From Bettongia penicillata ogilbyi (lineage: Eukaryota; Chordata; Mammalia; Diprotodontia; Potoroidae), in the NCBI GenBank assembly GCA_023548195.1, contig JAJHZJ010000336.1, positions 4,630,704 through 4,694,703 on the forward strand: 64,000 nt of DNA, in the 5' to 3' direction. The notes beneath the pieces were generated by a model that searched no databases, was not told the origin of the DNA, and saw nothing but the letters and a program-made list of their open reading frames with translations. The first letter of the stretch is position 1, and every line of letters starts with the position of its first letter. Below are positions 20,990 to 31,683 of the stretch, in pieces. A program made the translations under genes and the position numbers.

Positions 20990-21745
20990 GGAATTCCAGC
21001 CAAGATGATCACTTGAATGGAAACTGGCCAGCTCCTACACACCTGCTCTAGCAAAAACTAAAAATATTCCCAGACCAAATGAGAAACTACAATAAGTGAC
21101 TTCATCTACTCCAGAAATGAATAACAAATCAGCCAAGAAACCCATATGCAATAGGAAAGGGGGCCCCACTAGAAAAACCAGGGCCAGCACAGGCACTGGT
21201 AGAAGTATTCCAGTGCAAACAGAGATGGACTAGACTCCTACAAGCCCTTGTATCCAGGGCAACAAGAGCTGAGGGGTCCCACAAGAAAACTCCAGGGTGA
21301 TTGTGAATGTATAGTTTAAACTTTAGAAGGGAACAGGAGAGAAAGCAACCTGTCTGGATCTGACAATCCTCAGACTGGGATATGATGGGCCCAGGGGCTC
21401 TGAGATCCCTAGAACTCTCTCTTGAGATGCCAAAAGGACTCTGAGGATCCAGCTCTCTGAACCTCACAGACCCAGGAGAGCTTAAAACATACCAGCACTC
21501 TAAGGGTAGATTTATGTATCTATCCTGGGAGGTAGAAATTACTGCAGGAACCCACATAACTCAGATTGAGACAAGGCAAGGGAAACTTTCTCCCTCCCCC
21601 AAAGGAGGCAGCATGGGGTAAGAGCCTGATCCTGGCACGCTTTTAGTTCCCAATTCAGGAACCGAGGCAAGAGAGAGAAGTAAATAGACACTTGACTATG
21701 AAGAATTATTATATATGAGGTACCCCAAAATCCAACTTAGAAGAA
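20990..21745 (+). mobile_element. L1 LINE 5' untranslated region
   Basis: AATTCCAGCCAAGATGATCA, AGCTCCTACACACCTGCTCT, AGCAAAAACTAAAAATATTC, and the later CACTTGACTATGAAGAATTA resemble the 5' part of marsupial L1s. The last phrase parallels AATCTTACCATAAAAAGTTA in the L1 at 30.6 kb. A 142-codon antisense open frame (21129-21557) lies inside it and is treated as chance. The element appears to resume at about 23040, after the serpin copy. Confidence 0.6.
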
Positions 21746-21854
21746 TAGTTTTCTGATCATAGAAGGTACCAAGCCTGGTTCTTAGGTTCAGAGAGCTCCT
21801 TATAGGAAAGGTGACTATGCTGTCCAGTTTCCTCTGTCCAGACATTGGCCCACA

Positions 21855-22934
21855 TTTGAATTGTGTGGCAAACACCAATTTTGCTATTGAGCTCTGCAGG
21901 ATATTAGATAAAACCTACCTAACAGTAAATTTCTTCTTTGCTCCATTTTGTATTTCATAAGCCCTGGTCATGGTATTTTAGGGATCCAGAAATAGTACAA
22001 CTGCACAAATATTAACGACCTTTCATTTTCATACTATTGATGAAGTTCATTCAAAATTACAGAACCTAAATGTTAATATTAAGAAACATAGAGCTTCCTA
22101 CATCTGAAATTTGCTAACTGATTCTTTGGAGAAAAGATTTATAATATCCTTCCAGAATTCTTGCCTTGGTCACTGCTGACTTTTAGCATGCTTCAAAAGA
22201 TGCAAGGAAGGAAGTTAACCAGAGGATCGAAGAGTAAACGGAAGGTATAATTTCAGACCCGTTGGCTTGAGATGCAGTAGATAGTCTGACAGAACTTGTG
22301 CTGGCAAATGCCATCTATTTCAAAGGAAATTGGAAGGAGAAATTTGATTGAGCATCTATGTTGATACACCACTTAGATTAAAAAAAAAAAAGAAAATTGG
22401 TGAAAATGATGTATCAGAAGAAACTGCCCTATGGTTACATTGAGGGGCTCAAGTATTGATAATTAGAACTTCCTCATAAGGATAAGGGAATGAATATAAT
22501 CATTGAGTCGACAGATGATACTGAGAATGACTCTGCTGACCTGAAAGAGATTAAAAAGCAGTTCAATCTGGAAAGATTGAAAAAATGGATACTCTCCGAA
22601 AATCTGAATTCCAGTGATGTTCATGTGTGTTGGCCCAAATTCAAGTTGGAAAACACCTATAACCTTGACTCACATTTAACACAGAGTCTGTCAGAGCTCT
22701 TCATCAGGGGAAAGACTTATCTGTCTGGAATGCCAAGAATTGGAGATAGCTTTCTATCTAAGACTGTCTACAAGACCTCTGTAGAAGTGAACCAGCAGGG
22801 TACTGAAACAGCAGTTGCCCCTGGCTATGTTGATGCCAGAGGAAGAATTCCCCACTCGTCATCCATTTCTGTTTCTCATATGTTACAATCCCATAGGAAG
22901 CAACCTTTTTTTTAGTATGCTTTCTTCTTCATAA
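21855..22934 (+). pseudogene. Intronless processed pseudogene of a clade-B serpin, SERPINB1-like
   Basis: Translation in pieces reads as almost a whole ov-serpin. First comes the helix region beginning NTNFAIELC (from 21871). Next is ALVMVF then a stop (21961-21981), then a segment resembling the EEVHSRFQSLN part (HTIDEVHSKLQNLN). The signature NAIYFKGNW is at 22307-22333. After it come DDTENDSADLKEIKKQ, PKFKLENTYNLDSHL and the hinge VEVNQQGTETAV. The final shutter strand (MLMPEEEF, HPFLFLI) ends at the stop at 22932-22934. Stops at 21958, 21979, 22235, 22268 and 22349 and at least two frame changes (between 21981 and 22211, and just before 22827) disable it. An open stretch at 22490-22915 survives. 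Coding exons that are separate in clade-B serpin genes are contiguous, which indicates a retrocopy. The parent protein, leukocyte elastase inhibitor, is a cytosolic inhibitor of neutrophil proteases. This copy can make no inhibitor. SERPINB6 or B9 are alternatives for the parent. Confidence 0.9.
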
Positions 22935-23039
22935 AGACTCTGAAAGTACAAAGTTCAGTAAAGAATACTGAGCTTTTCTACCTGAATTTTTAAATCATGG
23001 ATTAAAAATAGGTTTTAAAAATAACTGTCCAGGAAAATT

Positions 23040-24330
23040 GAGAGGGAAAGGGAGAGAGAGAGAGAAACTCCATAACTGCAAGCAGAGACTGAAAGGAAAA
23101 AATGTAGAAAGGAAAAAAATGTATTTTCCATAAAGACTATAGGAATACCTAAAATAATTTAAAAAGTGAAATAAAAGCTCAGGAGGAAAGAATTGGAATA
23201 ATAAATAACTTCAAACAGAAAATGATCAGCCTTACCCAAGAAATAGACTCTCTGAAAATTAGAATAGACCAAACAGAAATCAATCATTCCATGAGACAAC
23301 AAGAAATATTAGAACAAAATCAAAGGGTTGAAAATAGAGGGAAAAAAATGTAAGATATCTGCTGTTAAAAAACGACCAAGAAAACAGGCCAAAGTGTTAA
23401 TGTGAGACTCCCCCGCAAACTGCAACTTAAAAAAACCTAGACATCCTATTTCTTTTTTTTTACTTAATAATATATTTTTTCCAATTGCATGCAAACATAG
23501 TTTTCAGCTTCTACAAGATTTTGAGTTCCAAATTTTTTTCCCTTTCCTTCCCTTACCCCTCCCCAAGATAGCATGCAATCTGCTATAGGTTACACATGCA
23601 TAATCATATTAAACATATTTCTATGTTAGTCATGTTGTGAAGGAAGAATCAGAACAAAAGGAAAAACCATGAGAAAGAAAAGAGAAAATAATGTACTTCA
23701 ATCTGCATTCAGACCTCATAGTTGTTTGTCTGGATGTGGACATCATTTCCCATGAATCCCTTGGAATTGTCTTAGATCATTGCATTGCTGAAAAGAGTTG
23801 AGCTAGACACACTATTGCAAAAATTCATAAATTAACTACATTACATCTATTAGAATCAAAGGGCAAAGTAAAAATAGAAGGAATTTACCAGATCTCCTGA
23901 AAAAAAAAGCTTCAAAACCAGAAGTATTAGGAATGTCATAGCCAAAATCCAGAGCTTCCAGGTCAAAGAAAAATTATGGCAAGCATCCAGAAAGAAAGCA
24001 TTTAAGAACCAAGAATTCACAGTCAGGGTAATACAAGACCTGGCAGCTTCTGCTGTAAGTGAGTAGAGATCTTAGAGTACAGCATTACAAAAGACAAAGC
24101 ATAGACGTTTGGAACCAAGAATATTTTACTCTGATAGGATGAGTATACTCGTACTGGGGGGAAAGTAGACCTTTAATGGAATGGAAGATTTTCAAACATT
24201 TCTGATGAAAGACTAGAGTTGAGTTAGGAACTTTCAAATGCCAATACAATAGTCAAGAGAAATCTAGAAAGGTAAAATTCATTTAAGCTAATTTGTTCAA
24301 GGAACTATATAATGGTAAAATCCTAACATT
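23040..24330 (+). pseudogene. L1 ORF1 remnant, interrupted by antisense L1
   Basis: 23160-23450 carries the coiled-coil region (AAATGATCAGCCTTACCCAA, AATTAGAATAGACCAAACAG, CCATGAGACAACAAGAAATA). 23817-24240 carries the RNA-binding and C-terminal domains (CATAGCCAAAATCCAGAGCT, CAGGTCAAAGAAAAATTATG, AAGAATTCACAGTCAGGGTA, AATACAAGACCTGGCAGCTT). Frames are broken throughout. ORF1p is the L1 RNA chaperone; this copy is dead. Confidence 0.85.
23451..23802 (-). mobile_element. L1 LINE 3' end inserted in antisense, with target-site duplication
   Basis: Begins with a T-run (poly-A in its own sense), then CCAATTGCATGCAAACATAG, GATTTTGAGTTCCAAATTTT, AGCATGCAATCTGCTATAGG and CTTGGAATTGTCTTAGATCA. It is flanked by CTAGACATCCTATT (23437-23450) and CTAGACACACTATT (23803-23816), which match at 12 of 14 bases. 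It is a 5'-truncated insertion of about 350 bases. Confidence 0.9.
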
Positions 24331-24711
24331 CTAGCAGGGGAGAAGAAACAAGTGTCCCTTTAGAATGAATAGTGTTAAATAGGAAAAATAGAGGTCCTGA
24401 GGATGAATTGGCTCCATTTTGAGGGTTTTGAGAGGGAACAGACAAAAGCTAAAAGGAATACACTAGCATAGAAAGGAGAAAGAAAAGAGAGAAACTTGTT
24501 ATTTCTCATAATTGAGTACTCAAAAAAAAAGCATAGAAACTTGGAGGAAAGGGTAGTGGGATAAGCCTCAGATGAATCTTACTCTTCTCTGAACTGGAGA
24601 AAGGAGGGTTGAACACATACAGAGCTACACACGCAGAGAGATGCATACTGAGTTTAGTATAGGAATACATCAAACTCCACAGGAACACAGGTAGTAATAG
24701 AAAGAGGCAGT

Positions 24712-24802
<91 letters not shown>

Positions 24803-24845
24803 AGGGAGAGAGAGAGAGAGAGAGAGAGAGAAGGAGGGAGGGAGG

Positions 24846-24881
<36 letters not shown>

Positions 24882-24964
24882 TATAGGGAAGGAATAGACA
24901 CAAATAAATAAATGTTAACTTCAGAGGGTGGAAGCTGAAGGGAGTATAAAAAGGGAGGAAAAGA
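24331..24964 (+). mobile_element. L1 inter-ORF region with (GA)n expansion
   Basis: A purine-rich spacer continues from the ORF1 remnant; 24715-24878 is a long imperfect GA array. Marsupial L1s have a purine-rich stretch here, so the array probably grew from element sequence. Confidence 0.55.
24715..24878. repeat. (GA)n / (GGA)n purine tract, about 165 bases
   Basis: Only A and G on the plus strand. Long Ser/Leu/Pro-rich open frames on the minus strand are repeat artefacts. Confidence 0.95.
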
Positions 24965-25490
24965 AAAGAATTGGAAACTAGGAGGATCCCCACAAACTGG
25001 GGAACGACTGAACAAATTGTCATATATGCATGTAATGTAAGATTATTATGATTTCATAATGGTGTAAAAGAACTTCAGAGAATCCTGGGAAAATCTGTAT
25101 GAACTGATGCAGAGCAAAATGATTAGAACTAGGAGAACATTTTATACAATAATAACAACATTGTAAAGAAAAATAACTTTGAAAGACTGCAGAATTCTGT
25201 TCATAGTAATATCCAAGCACATCTCCAGAGAATTTATGATGAAGCATATTAACCTATCTTCTGACAGAGAAGTAATAGACTCATCATTCAGAAAGAAACA
25301 TACATTCTCTGACATGGCTTCTGCATTGTATTATATTATTTGTCAGAGGTTTTTCTTCCTGTTTTTAAGGGAGAAGAGAGGTGAGTCTAACCATAGCGAT
25401 ACCGAAAAAGGAGAAAAACAGTCATTGAAATACACAGAAGAAAGCAGAAACACAGACAAGCAGGATAGCTTTGAAAGGATGAGTTAAATT
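24965..25490 (+). mobile_element. L1 LINE 3' end
   Basis: CACAAACTGGGGAACGACTG, CTGTATGAACTGATGCAGAG, ATTAGAACTAGGAGAACATT and CATTGTAAAGAAAAATAACT. Most of ORF2 is missing between this and the ORF1 remnant upstream. Confidence 0.8.
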
Positions 25491-25950
25491 TGTAATATTT
25501 TTAAAAAGCAGACAGCATGAGGTAGAGATTCACAGTTTCATATACAATCATCTTTTTATGTTCTACTGTGCATATAGAAATCCTTTTTTTACTGTTTTTT
25601 AGTTCATAATAGATAATAAAATCAAATAAATTATCTCTATGACTCTGAAACTCAAATTTATATCCATAGACCTGATCTTTTTTCACAGTCTAGACAAGCA
25701 TCTGTAACCACCAATGGGACGTCCTTATTTGAATATCATACCAGCCCTTGAAACTCAAAATACTCCAAACAAAATGGATTGTTTCTCCTCCTAAATATTC
25801 TTCTACCACCATGATTATTTCTGTCAGTTCTACCATTCACTCAATCTGTTGTGTATAAAACCTTGGTAATATCATTGACTAGTTCTTCTTTTCCAGTTGT
25901 ACTCTTTTGAATGTGCCTAATTCAAAGCCAAAATCAAATTCTCTTTCCTT
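25491..25950. other. Unique AT-rich DNA, no gene recognised
   Basis: Nothing recognised. Confidence 0.4.
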
Positions 25951-25954
25951 CAGA

Positions 25955-26215
25955 GGAGCAGTTGGGTGGCACAGTGAATAGAGCCCTGGGCCCAAATCAG
26001 AAAGCCCTGAGTTCAAATATAACCTCAAACAATGACTAGCCATGTGACCCTGGGAAAGGCTCTACCTCAGTTTCTTCAACTGTAAAATGGGAATCATAAC
26101 ACTACTATTTCTTAGGTCATTGTCACAAAAATGAATATATTATCAAAATAGCATTTGTAAAACATGTAGCACAGTGCCTGGCATATAGTAAACACTTAAT
26201 AAATACTCGTTCCCT
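25955..26215 (+). repeat. MIR-type SINE with tRNA-like head
   Basis: GCAGTTGGGTGGCACAGTGA, ATAGAGCCCTGGG, CCTGAGTTCAAATATAACCT, TAGCCATGTGACCCTGGGAA and the tail ACAGTGCCTGGCATATAGTA. Confidence 0.85.
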
Positions 26216-26279
26216 CCATTCAAAGTTTTCCCTTATTCCTCTAGTTAGTAACACTGATCTCTTTTATCAGAATAATGAT

Positions 26280-26450
26280 GTACCTAAAAGAGCACTGAAT
26301 GGAAAACAGGATGCCCTAAATTCTAATACCTACTAGTTGTGTCATGACTTCTATGAAACACCGTTATCAGTTATAAAGTATAGATAATAATATTTACGCT
26401 GCTTTCTTGTTTGAGAAAAGCAATTTGTAAACATTTAAGTGTTATAAGAA
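26280..26450 (+). repeat. MIR SINE, degraded
   Basis: AAAGAGCACTGAATGGAAAA, ATACCTACTAGTTGTGTCAT and AATAATATTTACGCTGCTTT. Confidence 0.6.
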
Positions 26451-26534
26451 AATGAATAATTATTGCATTTCTTGTTCACTGATGTACATAACAGATAATA
26501 CTGTATATTATAGCTATTTGTATTTGGATCATAT

Positions 26535-26670
26535 TCTTTACTGTACTGGAAGCTCTATGTATGAGAACAGAGACCATATCTTACCTCAATTTTATGTCTC
26601 CCTCAGACTCAACCTATTATTTTGCACACATTAGGTATTTAATGTCTATTGAATGAATAAATGACTGAAC
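26535..26670 (+). repeat. L2 LINE 3' end
   Basis: GAGAACAGAGACCATATCTT, TTTGCACACATTAGGTATTT and AATGTCTATTGAATGAATAA. Confidence 0.7.
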
Positions 26671-26689
26671 AAATGAATCCAATCACTTA

Positions 26690-27265
26690 CCAGGTTCTGT
26701 CAGTTTTGTCTCAGCAATATCCTTCTCCCCAGCTCTGACTTTTTTACAGAAATTGTCATAATGAGGCCTTTTGTTTTTATATCAATTTCATCCCTGAAAC
26801 CTTCCTTATCCAGTATAACAACATTTTTGACAAAAACAAAAACCAACAACAAAAACAGAAATAATGTGGGAAAAAGCAGTTCAGAAAAATGAACCAAGCC
26901 AGTGGTAGAATCTGTTAGTACATTCCATCCCGTGCCCATAGTCCTCCCACCTCTGCAAAAAGAAAAAAAGAAAAAAAGAGGAAGGAGCATTTTCTCCTTC
27001 CAATCTTCATGGCTGAACTTGTTCATGATAATTATACAATACTTAGTTTATTATTAAATTGTGTTATATATATGTATAAGTGTATATATATATATATGTA
27101 TATATATTTATATTTCTGGTTGTGCTCACTTCTATATCAGTTCCGATAAAAATTTCTCCTACTTTCCTGAATTCTTCATGTTCATTATTTTTTAGAGCAC
27201 AATACAATTCTATTACATTTATGTACCCTAATTTGTTTCTCAATAGATGGTCAGCCCTGACTTCT
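26690..27265 (-). mobile_element. L1 LINE 3' end, antisense
   Basis: TAGTCCTCCCACCTCTGCAA, AGAGGAAGGAGCATTTTCTC, TCTGGTTGTGCTCACTTCTA, TTTTTTAGAGCACAATACAA and TCTCAATAGATGGTCAG. An AT microsatellite at 27062-27110 lies within it. This is the same 3'-end type as at 52.9-54.0 kb. Confidence 0.75.
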
Positions 27266-27274
27266 TTTCCCATA

Positions 27275-27935
27275 GCTACTCCCCAAGTGTAATCCCTCAT
27301 TGTTATCCTCTTGGACTATTATAATGGCTTCTAAACAGGTCTTTCTGTCATCATTCTCGCCTCCTTTAATCTGTTCCCAAACCAATTTCCCTACACATAG
27401 AATTGCTCAGAAACATTCATTAGTTTCCTATTGTTTACTGGGTAAAGTTCTGAATTCTTCTCCTGGCATGTAAAGCCTTTCACAATCTGGCCCACTCTGC
27501 CTTTCCAGGCTTATCTCATACTATTGCCCGTCAATGGTTACTATGCTTCAGCCAAGTGGAGATGCTTGCTGACCGTAGAACACACTGTCCCTGGAACATG
27601 CTCTCAACTTTCTAGCTTCCACTGCTCCCTAAGCCTGAGATATCCCCTCTCCTACTTTACAAGATGAATTCCTATCCATCCTTTAAAGCCTAACTCAAAT
27701 GCTCCCTGCTCCATCAAGCCTTTCCCAAACCCTCTTCACTCCCGTCTCACATAGAGCTTTTCTTGTACTATTCTTAGTCATTTAATATTTACTATTTTGT
27801 GTCATAGTATCTCCTGTTAATAGGCTGTAAGATCTATGAGGGCAGGGACTGTGTCTTATTTTATCTCCCCTGTCCCACAGCATAGTACTCTGCACACAGT
27901 AGGTGCTTAATAAATGTTTGTTGAACTGAACATAT
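27275..27935 (+). repeat. L2 LINE 3' region, long and well preserved
   Basis: CATTAGTTTCCTATTGTTTA, CTCCTGGCATGTAAAGCCTT, TCACAATCTGGCCCACTCTG, CCTAACTCAAATGCTCCCTG, ATGAGGGCAGGGACTGTGTC and CACAGTAGGTGCTTAATAAA, all in consensus order. Confidence 0.9.
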
Positions 27936-28029
27936 GGTTGACCTTCTATGGTTAAAATCAACAACTATGTCACATAGGCTAGGCTGGTTTTTCTCTGAAG
28001 AAGTATGAAACTATCCCAGAGAATTAATT

Positions 28030-28715
28030 GGTTCAGCGTACTAAAACTTGAACCATTAATGCAGCTTCATGATCCCCTAAGTCACAAGGAGCTGGAGACT
28101 TGGCAACTGGTCCCATCACTTTCTGGTAAACAGAGGGAGAAGAAATAGAAGCAGTGTCAGATTTTATACTCTTGGGCTCAAAGATCACTGCAGATGGTGA
28201 CTACAGCCATTAAATTAAAAGGTGCTCCCTGGAAGGAAAGCTATGGCAAATGTGGATAGTGTATTCAAAAGCAGAGACATCACCTTACCAGCAAAGGACT
28301 ATATGGTCAAAGCTATCATTTTTCCAGTGGCAATGTATGGCTGTGAGAATTGTACTAGAAGGAAAGCTGAGTGCTGCAGAATTGATGCTTTTGAAGACTT
28401 TTGAGAGTCCCTTGGATAGCAATACTTAAAAGAAATTAATTCAGGATATTCACTGGAAGGTCAAATACTGAAGTTGTAGCTTAAATATTTTGGCCACATA
28501 ATGAGAAGATGGGATTCATTGGAAAAGACCCTGATGTTGGAAAAGAGACAAAAGGAATAAGGGATGGCAGATGATGAGATGGATAGGTAGTATCATGAAA
28601 ACAATGAACATGAACTTAGACAGACTTTGAGAGATAGTAAAGGATAGAAGGCCCTGGCTTGCCATGACCCATGGGGTCACAGAGTCAGACAGGACTGAAT
28701 GACTAAACAACATGT
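28030..28715 (+). mobile_element. BovB/RTE-type LINE, 3' part of reverse-transcriptase frame
   Basis: CACAAGGAGCTGGAGACTTG, AGATCACTGCAGATGGTGAC, GTGGCAATGTATGGCTGTGA, TTTTGAGAGTCCCTTGGATA, TTGGAAAAGACCCTGATGTT, GATGAGATGGATAGGTAG, CATGGGGTCACAGAGTCAGA and CAGGACTGAATGACTAAACA follow the 3' end of BovB/RTE elements. The encoded segment includes a decayed form of the AMYGCE-like motif (from 28334). Indels break the frame. Confidence 0.9.
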
Positions 28716-28719
28716 AGTA

Positions 28720-28790
28720 GAAGAGGATTCAAACCTGTCTTCGGACCCCAAATCCAGTGTTGTTTACACTATAACACACTGATTCTTAGG
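28720..28790 (-). repeat. MIR SINE scrap, antisense
   Basis: GGATTCAAACCTGTCTTCGG and ACACTATAACACACTGATTC. Confidence 0.55.
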
Positions 28791-29654
28791 AAGGCTACAG
28801 CTTCCAGACCTCAGGAAGCTTGGTTAAGCGTAGGTTATTGCTGACATACTCAGAACCTTCCCATCATCCCCTCCCAATACCCCACCTCCTGCAATGAAAA
28901 TATAAATTGGTTAGTGGACATTTATATGCTTCCAATCGAGCAAAGTAGTGTGGGCAAAAAAATGACTAACTTTGGGGCCCTCCCCTATTCCAATCTCCAC
29001 TTTTCCACTTCTCCACCTCCCAGCATGGTCCTGGTGGGAGGCAAGGAGGGCCAAATTCTTGCTCTGACCCTGTCTCTTTCCTGTTCCTCAAGCCCCTCCC
29101 CTGCCTCATACACAGATGGGAGGGAAGAGAAGGAAAATAGAACAGGTCTCTGAGCCAACAATGGAGGCCCTCCATTTTTTCCTAAATTTATGATTTCTCA
29201 TTGTTGGAGGTAGGGGTGAAGAGGGGCAAGGCTTCTGACAGGATAGAGTTCCAAGGTAGGGTAGACACACACTCCTTGGGGATGAAGTGGGGGGGTGCAA
29301 AAACCTCAGGCAGGGTGGATATACCAAGTGGGTCCTGGGACACTAGGAGTGGAGGGAGGGGTGTGAGTCTATTCAGACCCCAGGCGCTCCTTGGCAGCAC
29401 TGATCCATTAACCCTGGGTATTCTTGGCTTATGTCCAGTTCCAAATCAGCTTCTCCATCCATCAGGTCCCCCCACCCCCTTACACATACTGATTGGATAC
29501 GGAATTGTCCTGGCCCTGGAGCCTAGGGCACAGCTGACCCCCAGCTGTCATATCCACATTTCCCCTTCCCCCACTGGCTCCAAGTAAAATGATCAGTCCC
29601 TTCCTTGGACCAGAAAAACAATCCTGGAGGGTCTGGGAAGAGGCATCTGTGGGG
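28791..29654. other. Unique DNA, no gene recognised
   Basis: Includes a GC-moderate information-rich stretch at 29390-29590 (GATTGGATACGGAATTGTCC, CAGCTGACCCCCAGCTGTCA). A 128-codon frame at 29201-29587 (+) and several overlapping frames on the minus strand lack domains. Confidence 0.4.
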
Positions 29655-29800
29655 GTGTAGTGAATGATGCACTAGTCCAGATGTCATAAATCCAGCTGCT
29701 AATTCACAATGAACTCACTGGATGACTTTGGGTAAGTCTATCAGCCATTCTAAGAGTCCATCTGTAGTATGAGAAGGCAAGGCTTTTTAGCTTCTGTTCT
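29655..29800 (+). repeat. MIR-like SINE, degraded
   Basis: GAACTCACTGGATGACTTTG and GGTAAGTCTATCAGCC with TCTGTAGTATGAGAAGGC. Confidence 0.6.
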
Positions 29801-29814
29801 AAGCTGTTTTATAG

Positions 29815-30595
29815 AAATGGAAATTAAAACAACTCTGAGGTTTCATCATACCCCCTTCAGATTGGCAAAGATGACAAATAACAAAAATGGAAAATGTTGG
29901 AGAGGCTGTGGGAAGATGGGCACATTAATGCACTGCTGGCAGAACTAGGAATTCGTTCATCTTCCTGGGGGAACAAAAGAATATTAAAGGAGTAAAGTCA
30001 TTATGTTGTACACGTTCCATGATCCAATGACATCACCATTAGGCATATGCCTGAAAGGGATCTTGAAAGGGGGCAAGGGCCTATATATAAAATAGAGCAG
30101 CATTTTTTGTGATAGAAAAAAAGAAAGAAAAATAGATATCCATTGACAGATGAGTAGCTAAACACACTGTGGAAAATGGTTTGTGAATGGAATACTATGA
30201 GCTGTAAGAAATGATCTATGTAAAGAATTGGGGGAAATTTGAGGGAGTTTGTATGAAATGATGCAAATAATTAGAACCAATAGAATAATTAATGCAAAGA
30301 ACACAATAATATAAAAGAACAGTGTTAAAAAGATCAGTACAGGTACTCATCATGACTTCGGTGAACTCTTGGTGAATCAGGCCTTTTTCTCTCAGAAGAG
30401 AGATAAGGAACATAAGTACAGAAAGGGATAGATTTGGCAGGAATGGTTGATGTTTTGCTGTGTTTTAGTTAGCTATCTTTCTTGGTTTCTTTGTTGCAAG
30501 AAGTAGTTACATTAGGGGCTGGGAAAGTCTTTAGGAAATGACAGTGATGTTAACAACCAGTAACAATAAAAATATATTTTTTTAAAATCGAGGAC
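29815..30595 (+). mobile_element. L1 LINE 3' end
   Basis: TTTCATCATACCCCCTTCAG, ATTGGCAAAGATGACAAATA, AATGTTGGAGAGGCTGTGGG, TTAATGCACTGCTGGCAGAA, ATTAGGCATATGCCTGAAAG, TGTATGAAATGATGCAAATA and an A/T-rich terminus near 30570-30590. Confidence 0.9.
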
Positions 30596-30596
30596 T

Positions 30597-31259
30597 GGGG
30601 AAAAAGGGACTTCTGGCAGAATAAGCAGTAAAGTGCCATAACTCTCCCATATTTACCTCCAAATAACCATAAAACAGCACCTCAAAACAAACCCTGGAAT
30701 ATCTGAACCAGAAAAAAGAGGGTGAAACAGTCTTTTAGCCCAAGAACCTTGGAAGATCGTCAGGAAAGATCTGTCTCACTCAAAAGGGGCATGCATCAGG
30801 GACAGGAAGCCAGTCACAAACCAGTAAGTGATGCTGAGCCCCAGTTCAGTGGAACAGGCAAACACCAACAGTAGGACCCTTTACATGCCTCAGCATAGGG
30901 GAACAGACAGCCTCTAGCTCCAAGAACCTCCACGTGCTTCAATGTAGCCCTAGGGAAATGAAGAAAAAAGCCCACTGGTCTCAGCACATGCAAGACACCA
31001 GCACTAAGACCCTGGCTCAGTACCAGGTAAACTACTAGACACTTATGGCCTCCAGCTGCACCAGCTACAACCAACACCCCACCCCCTCAGTGCGGCACCA
31101 GACAGGAGGGTCCCCTATAGGCCTCAGGGTAACATCAATGCAGCACCATGTAAAGAGCCTGAGACAGTGTTCTTCCCACCCTGGGAACAGAGCTCAGATT
31201 TAAAAGAAAAAGAAAAATGCAAAAAAAGATGAGTAAAAATAAACAAAAGAATCTTACCA
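30597..31259 (+). mobile_element. L1 LINE 5' untranslated region
   Basis: Starts GGGGAAAAAGGGACTTCTGG directly after the 3' end of another L1. It contains repeated motifs built on CAGCACC/GCCTCAG phrases and leads into ORF1. 5'-complete copies carry the L1 promoter here. No other gene is seen. Confidence 0.7.
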
Positions 31260-31299
31260 TAAAAAGTTATTGTGGTGACAAGGAGGATCAAGACACACA

Positions 31300-31683
31300 T
31301 TGAGAAGAGGACACCAATATCAAAACACCTATGGGCCCCAAAGAACCAAAGAACCAAACCCAAAGAAAAAAGGGAAATGGTTTCAAGCTCAGAAAGAACT
31401 CATGGAAGAGCTCAAAAAGGAGCTTCAAAATCATGTAAAAGATATAGAAGAAAAGCTGAGGAAAGAAATTAGAGTGATGCAAGAAAATTATGAAAAAAGA
31501 GTCAACAGCTTGGAGAAAGAAACCAACTGTTTAAAAAGTAGAACTGGCCAAATGGAAAAGGAGATGGAAAAATCTACTGAAGAAAACAACTACTTAAGCT
31601 ATGAGACATCAAGAATCAAACAAATTGAAAAGAATGAAAAAGTAGAAGAAAATGTAAAATACCTTATGGGTAAAAACAACTGA
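31300..31683 (+). pseudogene. L1 ORF1 coiled-coil segment, open for 127 codons
   Basis: The frame is rich in Lys and Glu with heptad-like spacing (ELMEELKKELQNHVKDIEE, KLRKEIRVMQENYEKRVNSL, RTGQMEKEMEKSTEENN), as expected of the ORF1p trimerisation coil. It ends at a stop at 31681-31683, before the RNA-binding domain. Full ORF1p is roughly three times longer. This is a truncated remnant of a retrotransposon protein, not a host gene. Confidence 0.85.

Noticed and set aside
21129..21557. Minus-strand frame of 142 codons
   Set aside because: Lies wholly inside an L1 5' UTR, on the opposite strand.
24506..25023. Ser/Leu-rich minus-strand frames of 117-169 codons
   Set aside because: Translation of the GA array in an L1 spacer.
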